DNA of 64,000 nt from Paenibacillus wynnii (GCF_000757885.1 NZ_JQCR01000002.1:124001-188000), one strand, 5' to 3'; positions 18,001 to 27,487 are shown, counted from the stretch's first letter. Numbers and translations are program-made. The notes: a model not told the origin generated them from the sequence alone.

Positions 18001-18564
18001 TTAGTTACGGAACACCTTTGCGCTTCGTACATACTCTACGTCTGCGATTCCTGCACGGTGATTAGCTGCCCGAGCAAGGGAGAAGAAGTAATCCGACAAC
18101 CGATTAAGATAAGTAACCACTTCCGGATTAATATCCACGCTGCGTCCCAGTGTCACTGCACGCCGCTCCGCTCTGCGGCAGACCGTACGGCAGATATGCA
18201 GGATGGATGACAGTGGGTTGCCTCCTGGCAGGATAAAACGTTCAATTTTCGGATTCTCTTCCTCAAGACTGTCGATCCAGCCTTCGAGCCTCTCAGCCAT
18301 CTCACTTTTAACTTTATACTTAGCCTCACTAATCTCCACAAATGCCAGATCCGCACCGCAATCAAACAACTCATGCTGAATTTCCAACAGTTGTTCCCGG
18401 ACATCAGCCAGATTCTCGTCTTCCATTAAGCTTCTAGCTTGCCCCACAAAGCAGTTCAGCTCGTCAATCGTCCCATAGGCTTCTACACGGACATCATCCT
18501 TACCTACTCGTCCTCCAATGACAGAGGTCTCACCTTTATCTCCCGTACGTGTATAAATCGCCAT
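18001..18564 (-). CDS. PduO-type cob(I)alamin adenosyltransferase
   Basis: Protein of 187 residues that transfers the adenosyl group from ATP to cob(I)alamin to make adenosylcobalamin. The N-terminus IYTRTGDKGETSVIGG is the ATP-binding signature. The middle carries AYGTIDELNCFVGQAR, and the end CRTVCRRAERRAVTLG and NRLSDYFFSLAR, all conserved in the PduO/YvqK type. Helical trimer in the cytoplasm. The ATG at 18564 has GAGGAGG upstream (positions after 18564). Likely operon with the pseudouridine synthase. Confidence 0.93.
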   Translation of the reverse strand: MAIYTRTGDKGETSVIGGRVGKDDVRVEAYGTIDELNCFVGQARSLMEDENLADVREQLLEIQHELFDCGADLAFVEISEAKYKVKSEMAERLEGWIDSLEEENPKIERFILPGGNPLSSILHICRTVCRRAERRAVTLGRSVDINPEVVTYLNRLSDYFFSLARAANHRAGIADVEYVRSAKVFRN

Positions 18565-18600
18565 GGTTTATCCTCCTCTAAGGGCTTAAGGAATTTATCT

Positions 18601-19152
18601 CTATTCCATCATTGCCTTTATTGCCTTAACACTTTGATCCATGTTATCCGTGGAAACCGCAACCGTAACAAACAATTCTTCAGGCGCGTAGCCCGTATCC
18701 TTGAACATTTTCAGCTTGGAAGCAGGGATCGCATATAAGTGCTTTTCCTGTCTCAAGTCATCTTCACCCTCAACAGAAATTCCGCCTTCAAAGACACCTT
18801 CAGGGTAATCATCAGGTGAGAAATAAGCATCCAACGGTAGGTTCGCACCATTTTTACCATAAATAACAGCGTCCTCTTTGGACAAAATCACAATGTCATT
18901 CGCTCCAGCTGCATACTCCACCATTAACTTCTGTAAGTTGTATATGCCCATCGCATTGAACTCCACTTTAAGGTCGGGACCCAGCTTGTCCTTCAGGCCC
19001 TTTTCCATAGTCTCGCCGATGGTACTCGGACTTCCGGCTTTATCCATCATAAATATTGTAACCGTGTTCTCATCACTGCCTCCACAACCTGAAATCAAGG
19101 TCATAAATACGAGGAGTGCAGCAATAATACCGCCCTTTCGCTTTCCTGTCAC
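18601..19152 (-). CDS. Lipoprotein, possibly solute-binding-like
   Basis: Protein of 183 residues starting with GTG at 19152 behind AAGGGGG. The signal peptide ends in a lipobox (TLISGCGG, Cys about 23), so it should be lipid-anchored outside the membrane. The rest contains VTIFMMDKAGSPS near the front and LKVEFNAMGIYNLQKLMVEYAAGANDIVIL, which resembles half of a type 2 periplasmic binding fold. It is much shorter than a full solute-binding protein. No transporter gene is adjacent. Function unknown. Confidence 0.75.
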   Translation of the reverse strand: MTGKRKGGIIAALLVFMTLISGCGGSDENTVTIFMMDKAGSPSTIGETMEKGLKDKLGPDLKVEFNAMGIYNLQKLMVEYAAGANDIVILSKEDAVIYGKNGANLPLDAYFSPDDYPEGVFEGGISVEGEDDLRQEKHLYAIPASKLKMFKDTGYAPEELFVTVAVSTDNMDQSVKAIKAMME

Positions 19153-19303
19153 CGTTCTTCCCCCTTAATCCTAAAAAAACATATAATAATAGTTTAATCC
19201 TTCTTATAGGAAGAAGGCAACTACAGACCTCTGTTTGAACCAGCTCTACACCTGCCAATTTATCCTATAGGTCATTATCTGCCCGCTTTTGGTCTGAAAT
19301 CAT

Positions 19304-19330
19304 AAAAAAGAGAACCCCTTAGGATCCTCT
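19304..19330 (-). terminator. Terminator after Spo0E-like gene
   Basis: AGAGGATCC and GGGTTCTCT form an imperfect stem on the minus strand, followed by six T, 15 bases after the stop. Confidence 0.6.
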
Positions 19331-19345
19331 TATAAGCACTGGCAG

Positions 19346-19597
19346 CTAGTTCCTGCGCGGGCCCTCTTTCATATATTCATTTATCTTTAGATCCAGTAAA
19401 CTGCTGATTTCAATTACATTATCCGAGGTGAGTGACTTCTCCTGCAAAAAAAGCTGCTCCATCTTATGGCGGAGTATCCGAATTTCATCTTCCAGAGAAA
19501 GTCTGCGCTCAGATGATTCGCCCTTGGAGGTTCGTTTCCCGTTACCTGAGAAAAATTCCCCACCATAGGAAGGTAAGTAATAATCGGCAATAAGCAC
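19346..19597 (-). CDS. Spo0E-like aspartyl-phosphate phosphatase
   Basis: Protein of about 83 residues with a Spo0E-type helical hairpin near the C-terminus: LEDEIRILRHKMEQLFLQE, then LTSDNVIEISSLLDLKINEYM, containing the S-x-L-D-x-x-I-x-x-Y pattern of the family. Spo0E proteins dephosphorylate Spo0A and delay sporulation. Spo0E-like proteins are usually 50-85 residues. The ATG at 19603 lies only one base after the AGGAGG site, so the GTG two codons later (19597) is the better start. It is flanked by a terminator. Confidence 0.75.
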   Translation of the reverse strand: MLIADYYLPSYGGEFFSGNGKRTSKGESSERRLSLEDEIRILRHKMEQLFLQEKSLTSDNVIEISSLLDLKINEYMKEGPRRN

Positions 19598-19775
19598 AAT
19601 CATCCCTCCTAAAAAGTATTATTATAAGCGAGTGTCATAGAATACATCAGAATAAATCCAGCTTCCAGACAACCGCATTGTTCCCAGAGTAAAACACCCT
19701 ATAAAGGGCAAAATTACTTCCAAAGTAAAATAATACCATGAAGTGAGGAGATTTGCTATAGTACTATTTTCGTTA

Positions 19776-20993
19776 TTATGCTCTTTCCTGTTCCAACTGC
19801 CTTACGAAAGCACCGATACGTTCCACTGCTTCATTCAATTGTGATACCGAAGTAGCATAGGAGCAGCGTAAATAGCCCTCACCGCCCAGTCCGAACACAC
19901 TTCCTGGTACAGCCGCCACCTTGTACTCACGCAGCAAACGCTGGGCAAATTCATCAGAGCTCAGCCCGGTTGCCTGAATACTCGGAAAAGCATAAAATGC
20001 CCCTTGCGGCTCATGGCATTCCAGCCCTGCATCCCTTAGTCCCTTGACAATCAATCGGCGTCGCTGGTTATAAGAATCCGCCATTCGGTCTTTTTCCTCC
20101 ATGCCATTGGTCAATGCCTCCAACGCTGCCACTTGACCCATAGATGGTGCACACATGACTGTATACTGATGAATTTTAAGCATAGCTGAGATCAAATCCG
20201 GATGACCGCAGGCATATCCCATACGCCAGCCTGTCATAGCAAAAGCCTTGGAGAAACCACTGACAAGAATCGTTCGATCCTTCATTCCCGGTAAGGAAGC
20301 GAAGCTCACGTGGTTACTGCCATACGTTAACTCCGCATAGATTTCATCGGAAATAACGATTAGATCATGCTTTTCAACTACCTTAGCAATCGGTTCCCAA
20401 TCCGCCCGTGTCATAATGGCTCCAGTAGGGTTGCTCGGGTAACAAAGAATCAGGATTTTGGATCGAGGAGTAATCTTGGCCTCCAGCCCCTCTGCAGTAA
20501 GCTTGAAGTTATCCTCACCAAATGTCTCAATGCCGACCGGAATTCCTCCGCCAATAGCTGTAATAGGAGAATATGAAATATAGCAGGGTTCAGGAATCAG
20601 AATTTCATCCCCAGGTGCAATAAGTGCACGTAAAGCCAAATCAATGGCCTCACTGCCACCAACCGTAGCAATAATCTGATCTTCAGGGTTGTAATCGACA
20701 GCGAAGCGGGTGTGCAGATAGTTGGCAATACCTTCTCTTAGTTCGGGCATACCTGCATTGGAAGTGTACCCCGTAAACCCTCTTTCGAGTGAATAGACGC
20801 ATGCTTCCCTAACGTGCCAAGGTGTCTTGAAATCAGGCTCCCCTACACCCAATGAAATAATATCCTTGCTGCCTGCCGCCAGATCAAAAAACTTGCGGAT
20901 ACCCGATGGCTGAATTTGTTGTACCAACGGGGCCAAATAAGAATTCATCGATTTATTACTCTCTGCGGCAAGCTGTGTTTTATTCGTGATCAT
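19776..20993 (-). CDS. alaT: Class I aminotransferase (AlaT/PatA type)
   Basis: PLP-dependent aminotransferase of 405 residues. PLP-Lys lies in SGFSKAFAMTGWRMGYACG; other marks are NPTGAIM, ISDEIYAEL and the carboxylate-binding Arg near LRCSYATS. The gene directly behind an AsnC/Lrp regulator matches the alaR-alaT (yugG-yugH) pair of Bacillus, where the enzyme makes alanine from pyruvate. The start at 20993 has AAGGA upstream and lies 13 bases after alaR. Specificity is inferred from that pairing. Confidence 0.88.
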   Translation of the reverse strand: MITNKTQLAAESNKSMNSYLAPLVQQIQPSGIRKFFDLAAGSKDIISLGVGEPDFKTPWHVREACVYSLERGFTGYTSNAGMPELREGIANYLHTRFAVDYNPEDQIIATVGGSEAIDLALRALIAPGDEILIPEPCYISYSPITAIGGGIPVGIETFGEDNFKLTAEGLEAKITPRSKILILCYPSNPTGAIMTRADWEPIAKVVEKHDLIVISDEIYAELTYGSNHVSFASLPGMKDRTILVSGFSKAFAMTGWRMGYACGHPDLISAMLKIHQYTVMCAPSMGQVAALEALTNGMEEKDRMADSYNQRRRLIVKGLRDAGLECHEPQGAFYAFPSIQATGLSSDEFAQRLLREYKVAAVPGSVFGLGGEGYLRCSYATSVSQLNEAVERIGAFVRQLEQERA

Positions 20994-21006
20994 ATTCTAA
21001 CATCCT

Positions 21007-21507
21007 TTACGGAGAGATCATCAGGCGGTTGTCTTCTTGGTGCTCCTCGAAAATGATCCCGTCTTGTTTGTATTTTTTAAGTGTAAAGTTTGTTTTAGTA
21101 GATAATACCGCATCAATAGGTGAGAGCTTCTCGGATACAAAATTAGCAACTTCCCTCAGATTGCGTCCCTCTACTTCTACCAGCAAATCGTAAGCGCCGG
21201 ACATCAGATAGACAGATTTAACTTGGGGGTACAGATATATCCGTTCGGCTATGCCTTCAAAACCGCGGCCTCTTTCAGGGGTAATCTGCACCTCAATCAA
21301 TGCAGTCACTCTCTCGTCGTCCACCTTGTCCCAGTTGACAACTGTGGCATATTTGACAATCACATGTTCTTTCTCCATTTGTTCTATGACCATCTTCACA
21401 TCTTCTTCTTCCGCTCCTAGCAGCGTGGCCATTAGCTCGGTTGAGCTTCTCGCGTCCTCCTTGAGCAGTTCCAGCACTTTCCTCTTCAATTCATTCATTT
21501 CGTTCAT
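21007..21507 (-). CDS. alaR: Lrp/AsnC-family regulator
   Basis: Protein of 166 residues. An N-terminal winged helix-turn-helix (about 5-60) is followed by a RAM ligand-binding domain (about 70-145, with VYLMSGAYDLLVEVEG). It sits upstream of and co-directional with alaT in the order seen in Bacillus, where AlaR activates alanine synthesis genes. The C-terminal tail (YKQDGIIFEEHQEDNRLMISP) is typical of the YugG type. Confidence 0.88.
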   Translation of the reverse strand: MNEMNELKRKVLELLKEDARSSTELMATLLGAEEEDVKMVIEQMEKEHVIVKYATVVNWDKVDDERVTALIEVQITPERGRGFEGIAERIYLYPQVKSVYLMSGAYDLLVEVEGRNLREVANFVSEKLSPIDAVLSTKTNFTLKKYKQDGIIFEEHQEDNRLMISP

Positions 21508-21656
21508 GCCTTCCCTCCGGGATTGTTCGCATCTGACGTATACGCAAATTACCTGCGCCGCCCGCGAAAAGATTTATTACTAATATGACATGAAAATGGC
21601 ATCTCTGCAAACAAGAAGATGCGTTTTAATTTCATTATTAAAATAAATTTTACAGC

Positions 21657-21702
21657 AAAAACCGCCCATTCTCCGGATCATCCGGTTCGAATAGGCGGTT
21701 TT
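21657..21702 (-). terminator. Terminator after the CotF-like genes
   Basis: AAAACCGCCTATTCG pairs with the arm ending in GGGCGGTTTT on the minus strand, with an inner CCGGATGATCCGG stem. It lies 18 bases past the CotF-like stop. Confidence 0.85.
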
Positions 21703-21719
21703 ATTTGAATCCTGAAGGG

Positions 21720-22106
21720 TTACATATAATAAGAAGTTGTCACATTAGGCTGATGCACGGGCACATTCGGCGCCTGAGCGTATTGCTCTGTTCCGCTTGC
21801 TTTTTGCTGCACGAATTGCTGGCTTTTTTGCTGGGTTTGCTGTGCAGATTGAAGCTGCTTATCCAAATCGTAACGCAATGCTTTGGCTGGTGGGGAATAC
21901 ATGTTCATTTGGCCCATTTGTGTGTACAGATTACCCTGAAGCCGCAGCGTATCCATGGTAAGTTCATTAAAAGCCTGTCGTACAGACGGGCAATTAGATT
22001 CTGTGGCAGCTGTCGTATATTCCTTAACCGTCCGCTTTAAGTCAGCCAAAATTGTATTTAGCAAATCAGCGTCGGGCATAAATGCTGTTCCGTTTTGTGG
22101 GTTCAC
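21720..22106 (-). CDS. CotF-like spore coat protein
   Basis: Protein of 128 residues starting with GTG at 22106 behind AAGGAGG. It has a ferritin-like helical core (LLNTILADLKRTVKEYTTAATES, RQAFNELTMDTLRLQGNLYTQMGQ) typical of CotF-like coat proteins. The tail is rich in Gln, Tyr and Pro and ends in TSYYM. The short CotF-like gene lies 30 bases upstream, forming a two-gene unit that ends at a strong terminator. Expected to be made in the mother cell late in sporulation. Confidence 0.85.
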   Translation of the reverse strand: MNPQNGTAFMPDADLLNTILADLKRTVKEYTTAATESNCPSVRQAFNELTMDTLRLQGNLYTQMGQMNMYSPPAKALRYDLDKQLQSAQQTQQKSQQFVQQKASGTEQYAQAPNVPVHQPNVTTSYYM

Positions 22107-22136
22107 AGTATTACCTCCTTAAGTTTTTTGTGGAGA

Positions 22137-22373
22137 TTATTGCGGTTGTGTCGGAGCATATTGCTGATGCTGCTGAATTAACTGCGTTAGGGTATTCAAA
22201 TGGTTCGAATGACTTTGAAGGTTCTGCATGCAGATTTGACGTACGTTAGAATCCTGAGTCGTTCCCGCAGTGGCGGCCAATTGCTTGATCAACAAATCCT
22301 CATTCGAGATGGAATCAGCGATGTAGTCCAGTTCTTTTCGGGTGAGCGGCTGCATTTGTGTGGATTGTTGCAT
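22137..22373 (-). CDS. Short CotF-like protein (78 aa)
   Basis: A 78-residue Gln-rich helical protein (TRKELDYIADSISNEDLLIKQLA; the end is QQYAPTQPQ) with TAAGGAGGG upstream. It resembles half of the CotF helical bundle and precedes the longer CotF-like gene. The pair is common in Paenibacillus. It may form the bundle by assembling with its neighbour. Confidence 0.75.
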   Translation of the reverse strand: MQQSTQMQPLTRKELDYIADSISNEDLLIKQLAATAGTTQDSNVRQICMQNLQSHSNHLNTLTQLIQQHQQYAPTQPQ

Positions 22374-22551
22374 GTCTTTAATCCCTCCTTATGTGGTGGT
22401 TCAAACAGGGTTTAGTATTTCGCGAAAACCCCCTTTTTATGTGTTCGTAAAAACCTCAAAAAGCTGAAATGAAATGGAATGGACATAAAACGTATGGCGG
22501 AAAAAAAACCTGCAAATACTAGTTCCCAAGCTGCAAAGGAGAGAGCCATTT

Positions 22552-23784
22552 ATGAATTTAATCAGCGGGCAGCTGCCCTGGAATCATACATTGCCGAACC
22601 CACCCGCTTATAAATCCCTACAAGAGGATGCCTATTGTGACTGCCTGGTGGTAGGAGGTGGAATGGGAGGTGCCGCTGCTTCTTATCAGCTATCCCTGAA
22701 CGGTGCAGATACGATCCTAATCGAAAAAAGAGCGGTAGGCAGTGGCAGTACTCACGCCAACACAGGCGTGCTCCAGATCTCCAATGACAAATCGCTTACT
22801 TCCTGCATGAATACCTTCGGGGAGAAGCAGGGTGTTCTGTTTTATAACTTGTGTCGTGAGGCTTTACAGGGAATTAACAAACTGAAGGATCATCTGGATA
22901 TAGATCCATATATCTTTCCCCGAAGCAGTCTTCTCTTTGCCAGTTCACCGGAAGATGTCCCTGCTTTACGGGAGGAATATGTGAATCTGAAAACTCATGG
23001 CTTTGACACTGAGTTCTGGGAGGAGAGCAACATCGCATCCCTCTACTCCTTCTCCAAACCTGCGGCACTGTATTCCGCGGGTGATGCCGAAGTCAATCCA
23101 TTCCGACTGGTTCATAGCCTTATTAACAAAGCATTTTCCCGGGGAGTCCGTATCTATGAGAACACGGAAGCCATGCGTTATGAATTTAAAGAAGATGGAG
23201 TCATTTGTCATACCCGAGTTGGCCGAATATTTGCGAAGAAGATTATATTTGCCATGGGTTACGAAACCCAGGAAATGAAAAAAGATCGGGGAGCTTTATT
23301 GATCAACACCTATGCTGTCATGACTCGGCCTTTGAAAGAGTTCCCCAAATGGCATGAACGCAGCTTCATTTGGGAAACCGCCCGGCCCTATCTGTATTTC
23401 AGAACGACTCATGACGGACGTATTATTGCAGGGGGTAAAGATGAGGAATTAACCGATCCGGAAGAACGTGAAGTCCGAGTCCGTACACAAGGCCGGAACC
23501 TGCTTACCGAAATTGAGAAGCTTTTTCCGGAGAGTAAAGGTGTAGAACTGGAATATTCCTGGGGTGCCGTATTCGGAACAACCCATGACGGACTTCCCTA
23601 TATTGGACCTCACCCGAAATATCCACATTGCTATTTTATAGAAGGTTACGGAGGCAATGGGACAGTCTACAGTATGATTGCTGCAGAATTGTTAACCGAT
23701 ACTCTTGCTGGAAAATACCGGCCTGAGCTGGATTTATTCTCACTGACCCGGTCTGCAAAGCCTTCGCCTTTGGATAACAGCTAA
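22552..23784 (+). CDS. FAD-dependent oxidoreductase (DAO family)
   Basis: Protein of 410 residues with an N-terminal Rossmann loop (LVVGGGMGGAAASYQLS, about 31-47), an acidic residue at the end of strand 2 (LIEKRA), and a DAO-type substrate domain. The FAD-binding Gly-rich C-terminus appears as EGYGGNGTVYSMIAAELL. It should oxidise an amine or amino acid; the substrate is unknown. The ATG has AAGGAG upstream. It is divergent from the CotF-like genes and ends at a terminator, so it is a single-gene unit. Confidence 0.85.
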   Translation: MNLISGQLPWNHTLPNPPAYKSLQEDAYCDCLVVGGGMGGAAASYQLSLNGADTILIEKRAVGSGSTHANTGVLQISNDKSLTSCMNTFGEKQGVLFYNLCREALQGINKLKDHLDIDPYIFPRSSLLFASSPEDVPALREEYVNLKTHGFDTEFWEESNIASLYSFSKPAALYSAGDAEVNPFRLVHSLINKAFSRGVRIYENTEAMRYEFKEDGVICHTRVGRIFAKKIIFAMGYETQEMKKDRGALLINTYAVMTRPLKEFPKWHERSFIWETARPYLYFRTTHDGRIIAGGKDEELTDPEEREVRVRTQGRNLLTEIEKLFPESKGVELEYSWGAVFGTTHDGLPYIGPHPKYPHCYFIEGYGGNGTVYSMIAAELLTDTLAGKYRPELDLFSLTRSAKPSPLDNS

Positions 23785-23800
23785 GAATATAGATAACAGA

Positions 23801-23830
23801 AACAGCCTCCTCGCTGGACTAGGGGCTGTT
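23801..23830 (+). terminator. Terminator after the FAD oxidoreductase
   Basis: AACAGCC pairs with GGCTGTT across a loop of about 16 bases containing a CC/GG inner pair. It lies between convergent genes, with a weak T run. Confidence 0.55.
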
Positions 23831-23838
23831 CTCACTTA

Positions 23839-24555
23839 CTATTTTATAAGACCTTCTATGATCTCATTTCCTTTAAGAGTTACTCGGTACATATACACCG
23901 GTCTGCCTACCGAACCATAACTGGTTTCCATAGACAACACTCCGATTTCCGTCAAAAAAGCTAAATATTTACGTACGGAAATACGTGAAATTAAGGATTT
24001 AGCTGTAAGTTCTTCCGTGGAGAATGCTCCCTCTGACAACGTCGTGATGATAGACCACATGCTGCGGAGAGTTCCTACAGTAAGTCCTTTAGGTAAAGCA
24101 GGACTGCCATCCTCAGGCTCTTGCCTGTACCGGAGCAGCTTATCGAGCTCTTGCTGATTAAAGTTCTCCCCCTTCTTCATTAGGAAATAATTTTCTCTGT
24201 AAGCAGTCATCGCCGCTGCAAAACGTGAAAATTCAAAGGGTTTAATAAGGTAATCAACCGCGCCGAATTGCAACGCCTTTCGGATACTTATGTTGTCGCT
24301 GGCTGCCGAAATAACTATCGCGTCAACCGACTTAGCCTGCTGGCGAAGGAAGGACAACAACTGCAGTCCGTTCGTATTTTGCATATATACGTCCAGCAGA
24401 ATTAGATCCACCTCAAGCTCTTCTATTAATTCAATAGCTTCATCCCCTGATGCTGCCCAACCTACACTTTGGAATCCTTCGATTTGCTCAAGATAGTGCT
24501 TGTTAAACTTCGCCACCATAGGATCGTCTTCCACGATCAATACTTTTATGATCAT
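23839..24555 (-). CDS. CitB/DcuR-type response regulator
   Basis: Protein of 238 residues. The receiver has D10-D11 and phospho-acceptor Asp55 (LILLDVYMQNTNGLQLL). A C-terminal winged-helix (about 150-235) follows, as in DcuR, CitT and MalR, which respond to C4-dicarboxylates or citrate. It overlaps its kinase gene by one base. The neighbouring MFS gene, not a dicarboxylate carrier, is the closest potential target. Confidence 0.88.
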   Translation of the reverse strand: MIIKVLIVEDDPMVAKFNKHYLEQIEGFQSVGWAASGDEAIELIEELEVDLILLDVYMQNTNGLQLLSFLRQQAKSVDAIVISAASDNISIRKALQFGAVDYLIKPFEFSRFAAAMTAYRENYFLMKKGENFNQQELDKLLRYRQEPEDGSPALPKGLTVGTLRSMWSIITTLSEGAFSTEELTAKSLISRISVRKYLAFLTEIGVLSMETSYGSVGRPVYMYRVTLKGNEIIEGLIK

Positions 24556-26159
24556 TAGGCATCATCATCCTCTACAATGTATGGCACTTCTACAATAAAT
24601 TCAGTCCCATGCCCTTCCGTAGTATGAAGTGTCAAATGCCCATTCATTCTATTCACACTTCTCTGGACAAGATATAACCCCATCCCCCGATCTTCACCTT
24701 TTGTGGAGAACCCTTGCTCATATATTTCCTTACGGATGGATTCAGGAACCCCTGAGCCATTGTCGATCACAGTGCAGATTAAACGGTCTGTTTGGTAATG
24801 AAATGCCAGATGAATTTCCTTATTATCGGTTTCGTTCAAAGCATCCATAGCATTATCCAGCAGGTTACCGACAATTGTAATCAGCTCGTGAATAATCTCC
24901 GAACCCTTTGCACTTGGTAAATAACAATCCTCTGCCAGAATCAGTTGTATTCCCGCTTCACGGGCTCTGCTTAATTTACCAAGCAGAAATCCAGCCATCA
25001 CAGGATCCTTAATGTGTCTTGTTATTGACCCGATTTCATTCTGGTAGTTGTTCACAGTTCCATAAATATAGTGCTGCAGATCCTCATACAATCCCATATG
25101 GGTCATGCCCATTATAACATGCAGCTTGTTCATAAATTCATGAGCTTGACCCCTTAAGGCTTCCGCATAAAGGGACACACCGGATAATCGTTCGGCAAGA
25201 TGGGAAATCTCAGTCTTGTCCCGAAAAGTAACGATAGCACCAACAATAGCACCTTTCACCCAAATAGGGAGACTATTAGCCAATAGTGTGGTTCCGTTGA
25301 GGTCAATCTCCTCGTCTAGCTTCGCAACACCAGAGTTCAGCATGTTTTCCAGCCGTAGAGTCGGCCAGTATTCACTAACAGGCTGCCTTAATGCCTCCCC
25401 CTTAATACCGGCTTGTCTTAGCAGTCGCTCCGCTTCCAGGTTAATTAACGTTATATTCGCGTTGTCGTCAATCGCCAGTATGCCTTCACGTGTTGATTGA
25501 AGCATAGCACTTCGTTCCTCAAGCAGCTTAGATATCTCGGATGGCTCCAGCCAGAGCATCATCTGTTTAATTCTGCGTGCCAGCACTATGGCGCCAAGTG
25601 CACCGAGTAGAGCCCCTGATAACAGGATCGCGATAATGGTCCATTCATTGTGTGAAATAATGCGGTGTACCTTTTCCAAGGAGAGTCCAACTACAACTAT
25701 ACCCACCTGATAACCTCTTCCATCGTAGACGGGCACAAAAGCACGGATTGATTTCCCTAGGGTACCCTCACCTTCGGAGACACTCTCTTCTCCGCGCAGG
25801 GCGATATCCTGCCCTCCCCCTGCAAAGGGCTTGCCCACATAGGAAGCATCGGGATGAGAATAACGAATGCTATTCATGTCAATCACTACCACGAACATAA
25901 TATCGTTGGGGCGAGTAATCCTAGTTGTGTAGGCCTGGATCTCTTCGCTTCTACCTTGAATCAACCCATCTGATATCAAAGGCATCATTGCAATCGTTCT
26001 GGCGATCGTTATAGCCTTATCCTCCAGATTTTGACGAGTCTGAGGGATAATCTGATTCCTGAAGATGACATATAGCAACAGCAGGACAAGCGTAACCACA
26101 GAGCACACCATAATGGTAATGCTTGTACGTACGCCGTAAATTCGTTTTCTTTTGAACAA
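24555..26159 (-). CDS. DcuS/CitA-type sensor kinase
   Basis: Membrane kinase of 534 residues. Helix 1 (about 13-34), an extracytoplasmic PAS-like (Cache) domain (about 35-165), helix 2 (about 172-195), a cytoplasmic PAS (about 220-315), and a kinase core with the His in GQAHEFMNKLHVIMGMTHMG near residue 340, then HATPase motifs (NLLDNAMDAL; DNGSGVPE; GEDRGMGLYLV). The start is TTG at 26159 behind GGGAG with nine-base spacing; no in-frame ATG precedes it. Ligand unknown; the family senses carboxylates. Confidence 0.86.
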   Translation of the reverse strand: MFKRKRIYGVRTSITIMVCSVVTLVLLLLYVIFRNQIIPQTRQNLEDKAITIARTIAMMPLISDGLIQGRSEEIQAYTTRITRPNDIMFVVVIDMNSIRYSHPDASYVGKPFAGGGQDIALRGEESVSEGEGTLGKSIRAFVPVYDGRGYQVGIVVVGLSLEKVHRIISHNEWTIIAILLSGALLGALGAIVLARRIKQMMLWLEPSEISKLLEERSAMLQSTREGILAIDDNANITLINLEAERLLRQAGIKGEALRQPVSEYWPTLRLENMLNSGVAKLDEEIDLNGTTLLANSLPIWVKGAIVGAIVTFRDKTEISHLAERLSGVSLYAEALRGQAHEFMNKLHVIMGMTHMGLYEDLQHYIYGTVNNYQNEIGSITRHIKDPVMAGFLLGKLSRAREAGIQLILAEDCYLPSAKGSEIIHELITIVGNLLDNAMDALNETDNKEIHLAFHYQTDRLICTVIDNGSGVPESIRKEIYEQGFSTKGEDRGMGLYLVQRSVNRMNGHLTLHTTEGHGTEFIVEVPYIVEDDDA

Positions 26160-26211
26160 GAAATGATTCTCCCATGTAAAAAAATGATTTAGTTGACCCG
26201 CCCCTCATGCG

Positions 26212-27417
26212 TCAAACCCGGTCCCTGTCGTGAGGCAAAACCCTGCGTAAAAACAGCCAGCTCCCCACCGGAGCAACCCCAAGACCCAGCAATAACAAGG
26301 TTATCGTGAGTGATGACTCGCTTGCTGACAGAACGGCTATAAATATTAAGGTGCCGGCAACTCGGCCTACCATTAAACTAAGCTCACGGAGGATTACGAG
26401 CTCAACTCGCATACCCACACTTTTTTTGGACTCTCCCATGAGATCAAAGCTGGTTGATACCATCGGCAGCATATAGAGCGGGATGAAGAGTGAGGTTCCT
26501 ATACCCATAATTAGGAGGGTACCGAAAGTAACCTTCCACAGCAACGGGGCAATGACAACCACCAGCATAATACTCCCCACCAGCATGCCTACCGAGCGGA
26601 ACTTTGGCTTGAACCATTTTCCGGCCGCCCAATAACTGACTAGAGATACCGCAGAGGTGATAAGCATATATTGACCCAGTTTGCTTTCTTCCTTGGCAGC
26701 TATGTATACGAGCAATCCAATCAGAAATGAGAATACGCCCTCCCGCAGCCCTTGAAAAACAAGGCTCATGGTGGCTGGCCGCCAATGACTCTGTTTATTC
26801 TGAAGCTGCTTTAACGGCTCAAGCCACTGGTAAACTCCTTCAGTTTTACGCTTTTTAAGAAAGAAACTTAAGACAACAGCAGATGCATATATACAGAGTG
26901 AGATTATAAAGACTACGCGGTAGCCCCTCTCACCATGCAGGTAGGAGATCAACCACCCTGACAACCAGGGACCAATAATGCCTGTTAAAGATCCCAGCAA
27001 ACCGATCCAGCCATTAAAATAATCACGATTCCCGGCATCTGTAATTTCAAAATACACAATATTAAAAGCCAGCCAAAACAAACCAATGGCTATGCCCAGA
27101 AGACATCCAAGCGGCCAAATATAATACACAGCCTTACTGCCTATCCATAACACAAGCATATAAAAAAGGCCCGATACGGCAATTCCGAGCCGTAGGGCAT
27201 TCATTTTGTTATGTTCTTTAACCCATTTCCCTGCAAGCCAAAAGCTAAGTCCCAATGCTAACTGCTGAGCCAAAGTGAACCAGCCGATCATGAAATAATC
27301 CTGGCGGCTTTTCCATAAGTATACATTCAAAAAAGTTCCAGACAATGCGCTCGCCAGCACGAATAATCCATTCACTGCTAATAGCAGCAGCGCTTGGCCT
27401 TTCAGTGAGGCCTTCAT
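26212..27417 (-). CDS. Major facilitator superfamily transporter
   Basis: Protein of 401 residues with twelve predicted membrane helices and a central loop around residues 200-225 (KKRKTEGVYQW). It resembles Bacillus YqgE-like permeases without substrate motif. AGGGGG precedes the ATG at 27417. It lies 52 bases upstream of the kinase gene on the same strand, so it may be co-transcribed with the two-component pair and be part of the signal it senses. A CATGTT-N7-AACATG inverted repeat lies upstream at 27439-27457. Confidence 0.82.
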   Translation of the reverse strand: MKASLKGQALLLLAVNGLFVLASALSGTFLNVYLWKSRQDYFMIGWFTLAQQLALGLSFWLAGKWVKEHNKMNALRLGIAVSGLFYMLVLWIGSKAVYYIWPLGCLLGIAIGLFWLAFNIVYFEITDAGNRDYFNGWIGLLGSLTGIIGPWLSGWLISYLHGERGYRVVFIISLCIYASAVVLSFFLKKRKTEGVYQWLEPLKQLQNKQSHWRPATMSLVFQGLREGVFSFLIGLLVYIAAKEESKLGQYMLITSAVSLVSYWAAGKWFKPKFRSVGMLVGSIMLVVVIAPLLWKVTFGTLLIMGIGTSLFIPLYMLPMVSTSFDLMGESKKSVGMRVELVILRELSLMVGRVAGTLIFIAVLSASESSLTITLLLLGLGVAPVGSWLFLRRVLPHDRDRV

Positions 27418-27438
27418 CGAATTCCCCCTTTATATAGA

Positions 27439-27457
27439 CATGTTCCTGTTTAACATG
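27439..27457 (-). promoter_or_regulatory. Inverted repeat upstream of the MFS gene
   Basis: CATGTT-N7-AACATG, 22 bases upstream of the MFS start on the minus strand. It could be an operator; no regulator can be named. Confidence 0.3.
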
Positions 27458-27487
27458 CCCGAAACCGGGGGAATCCATGAGGTTCTA

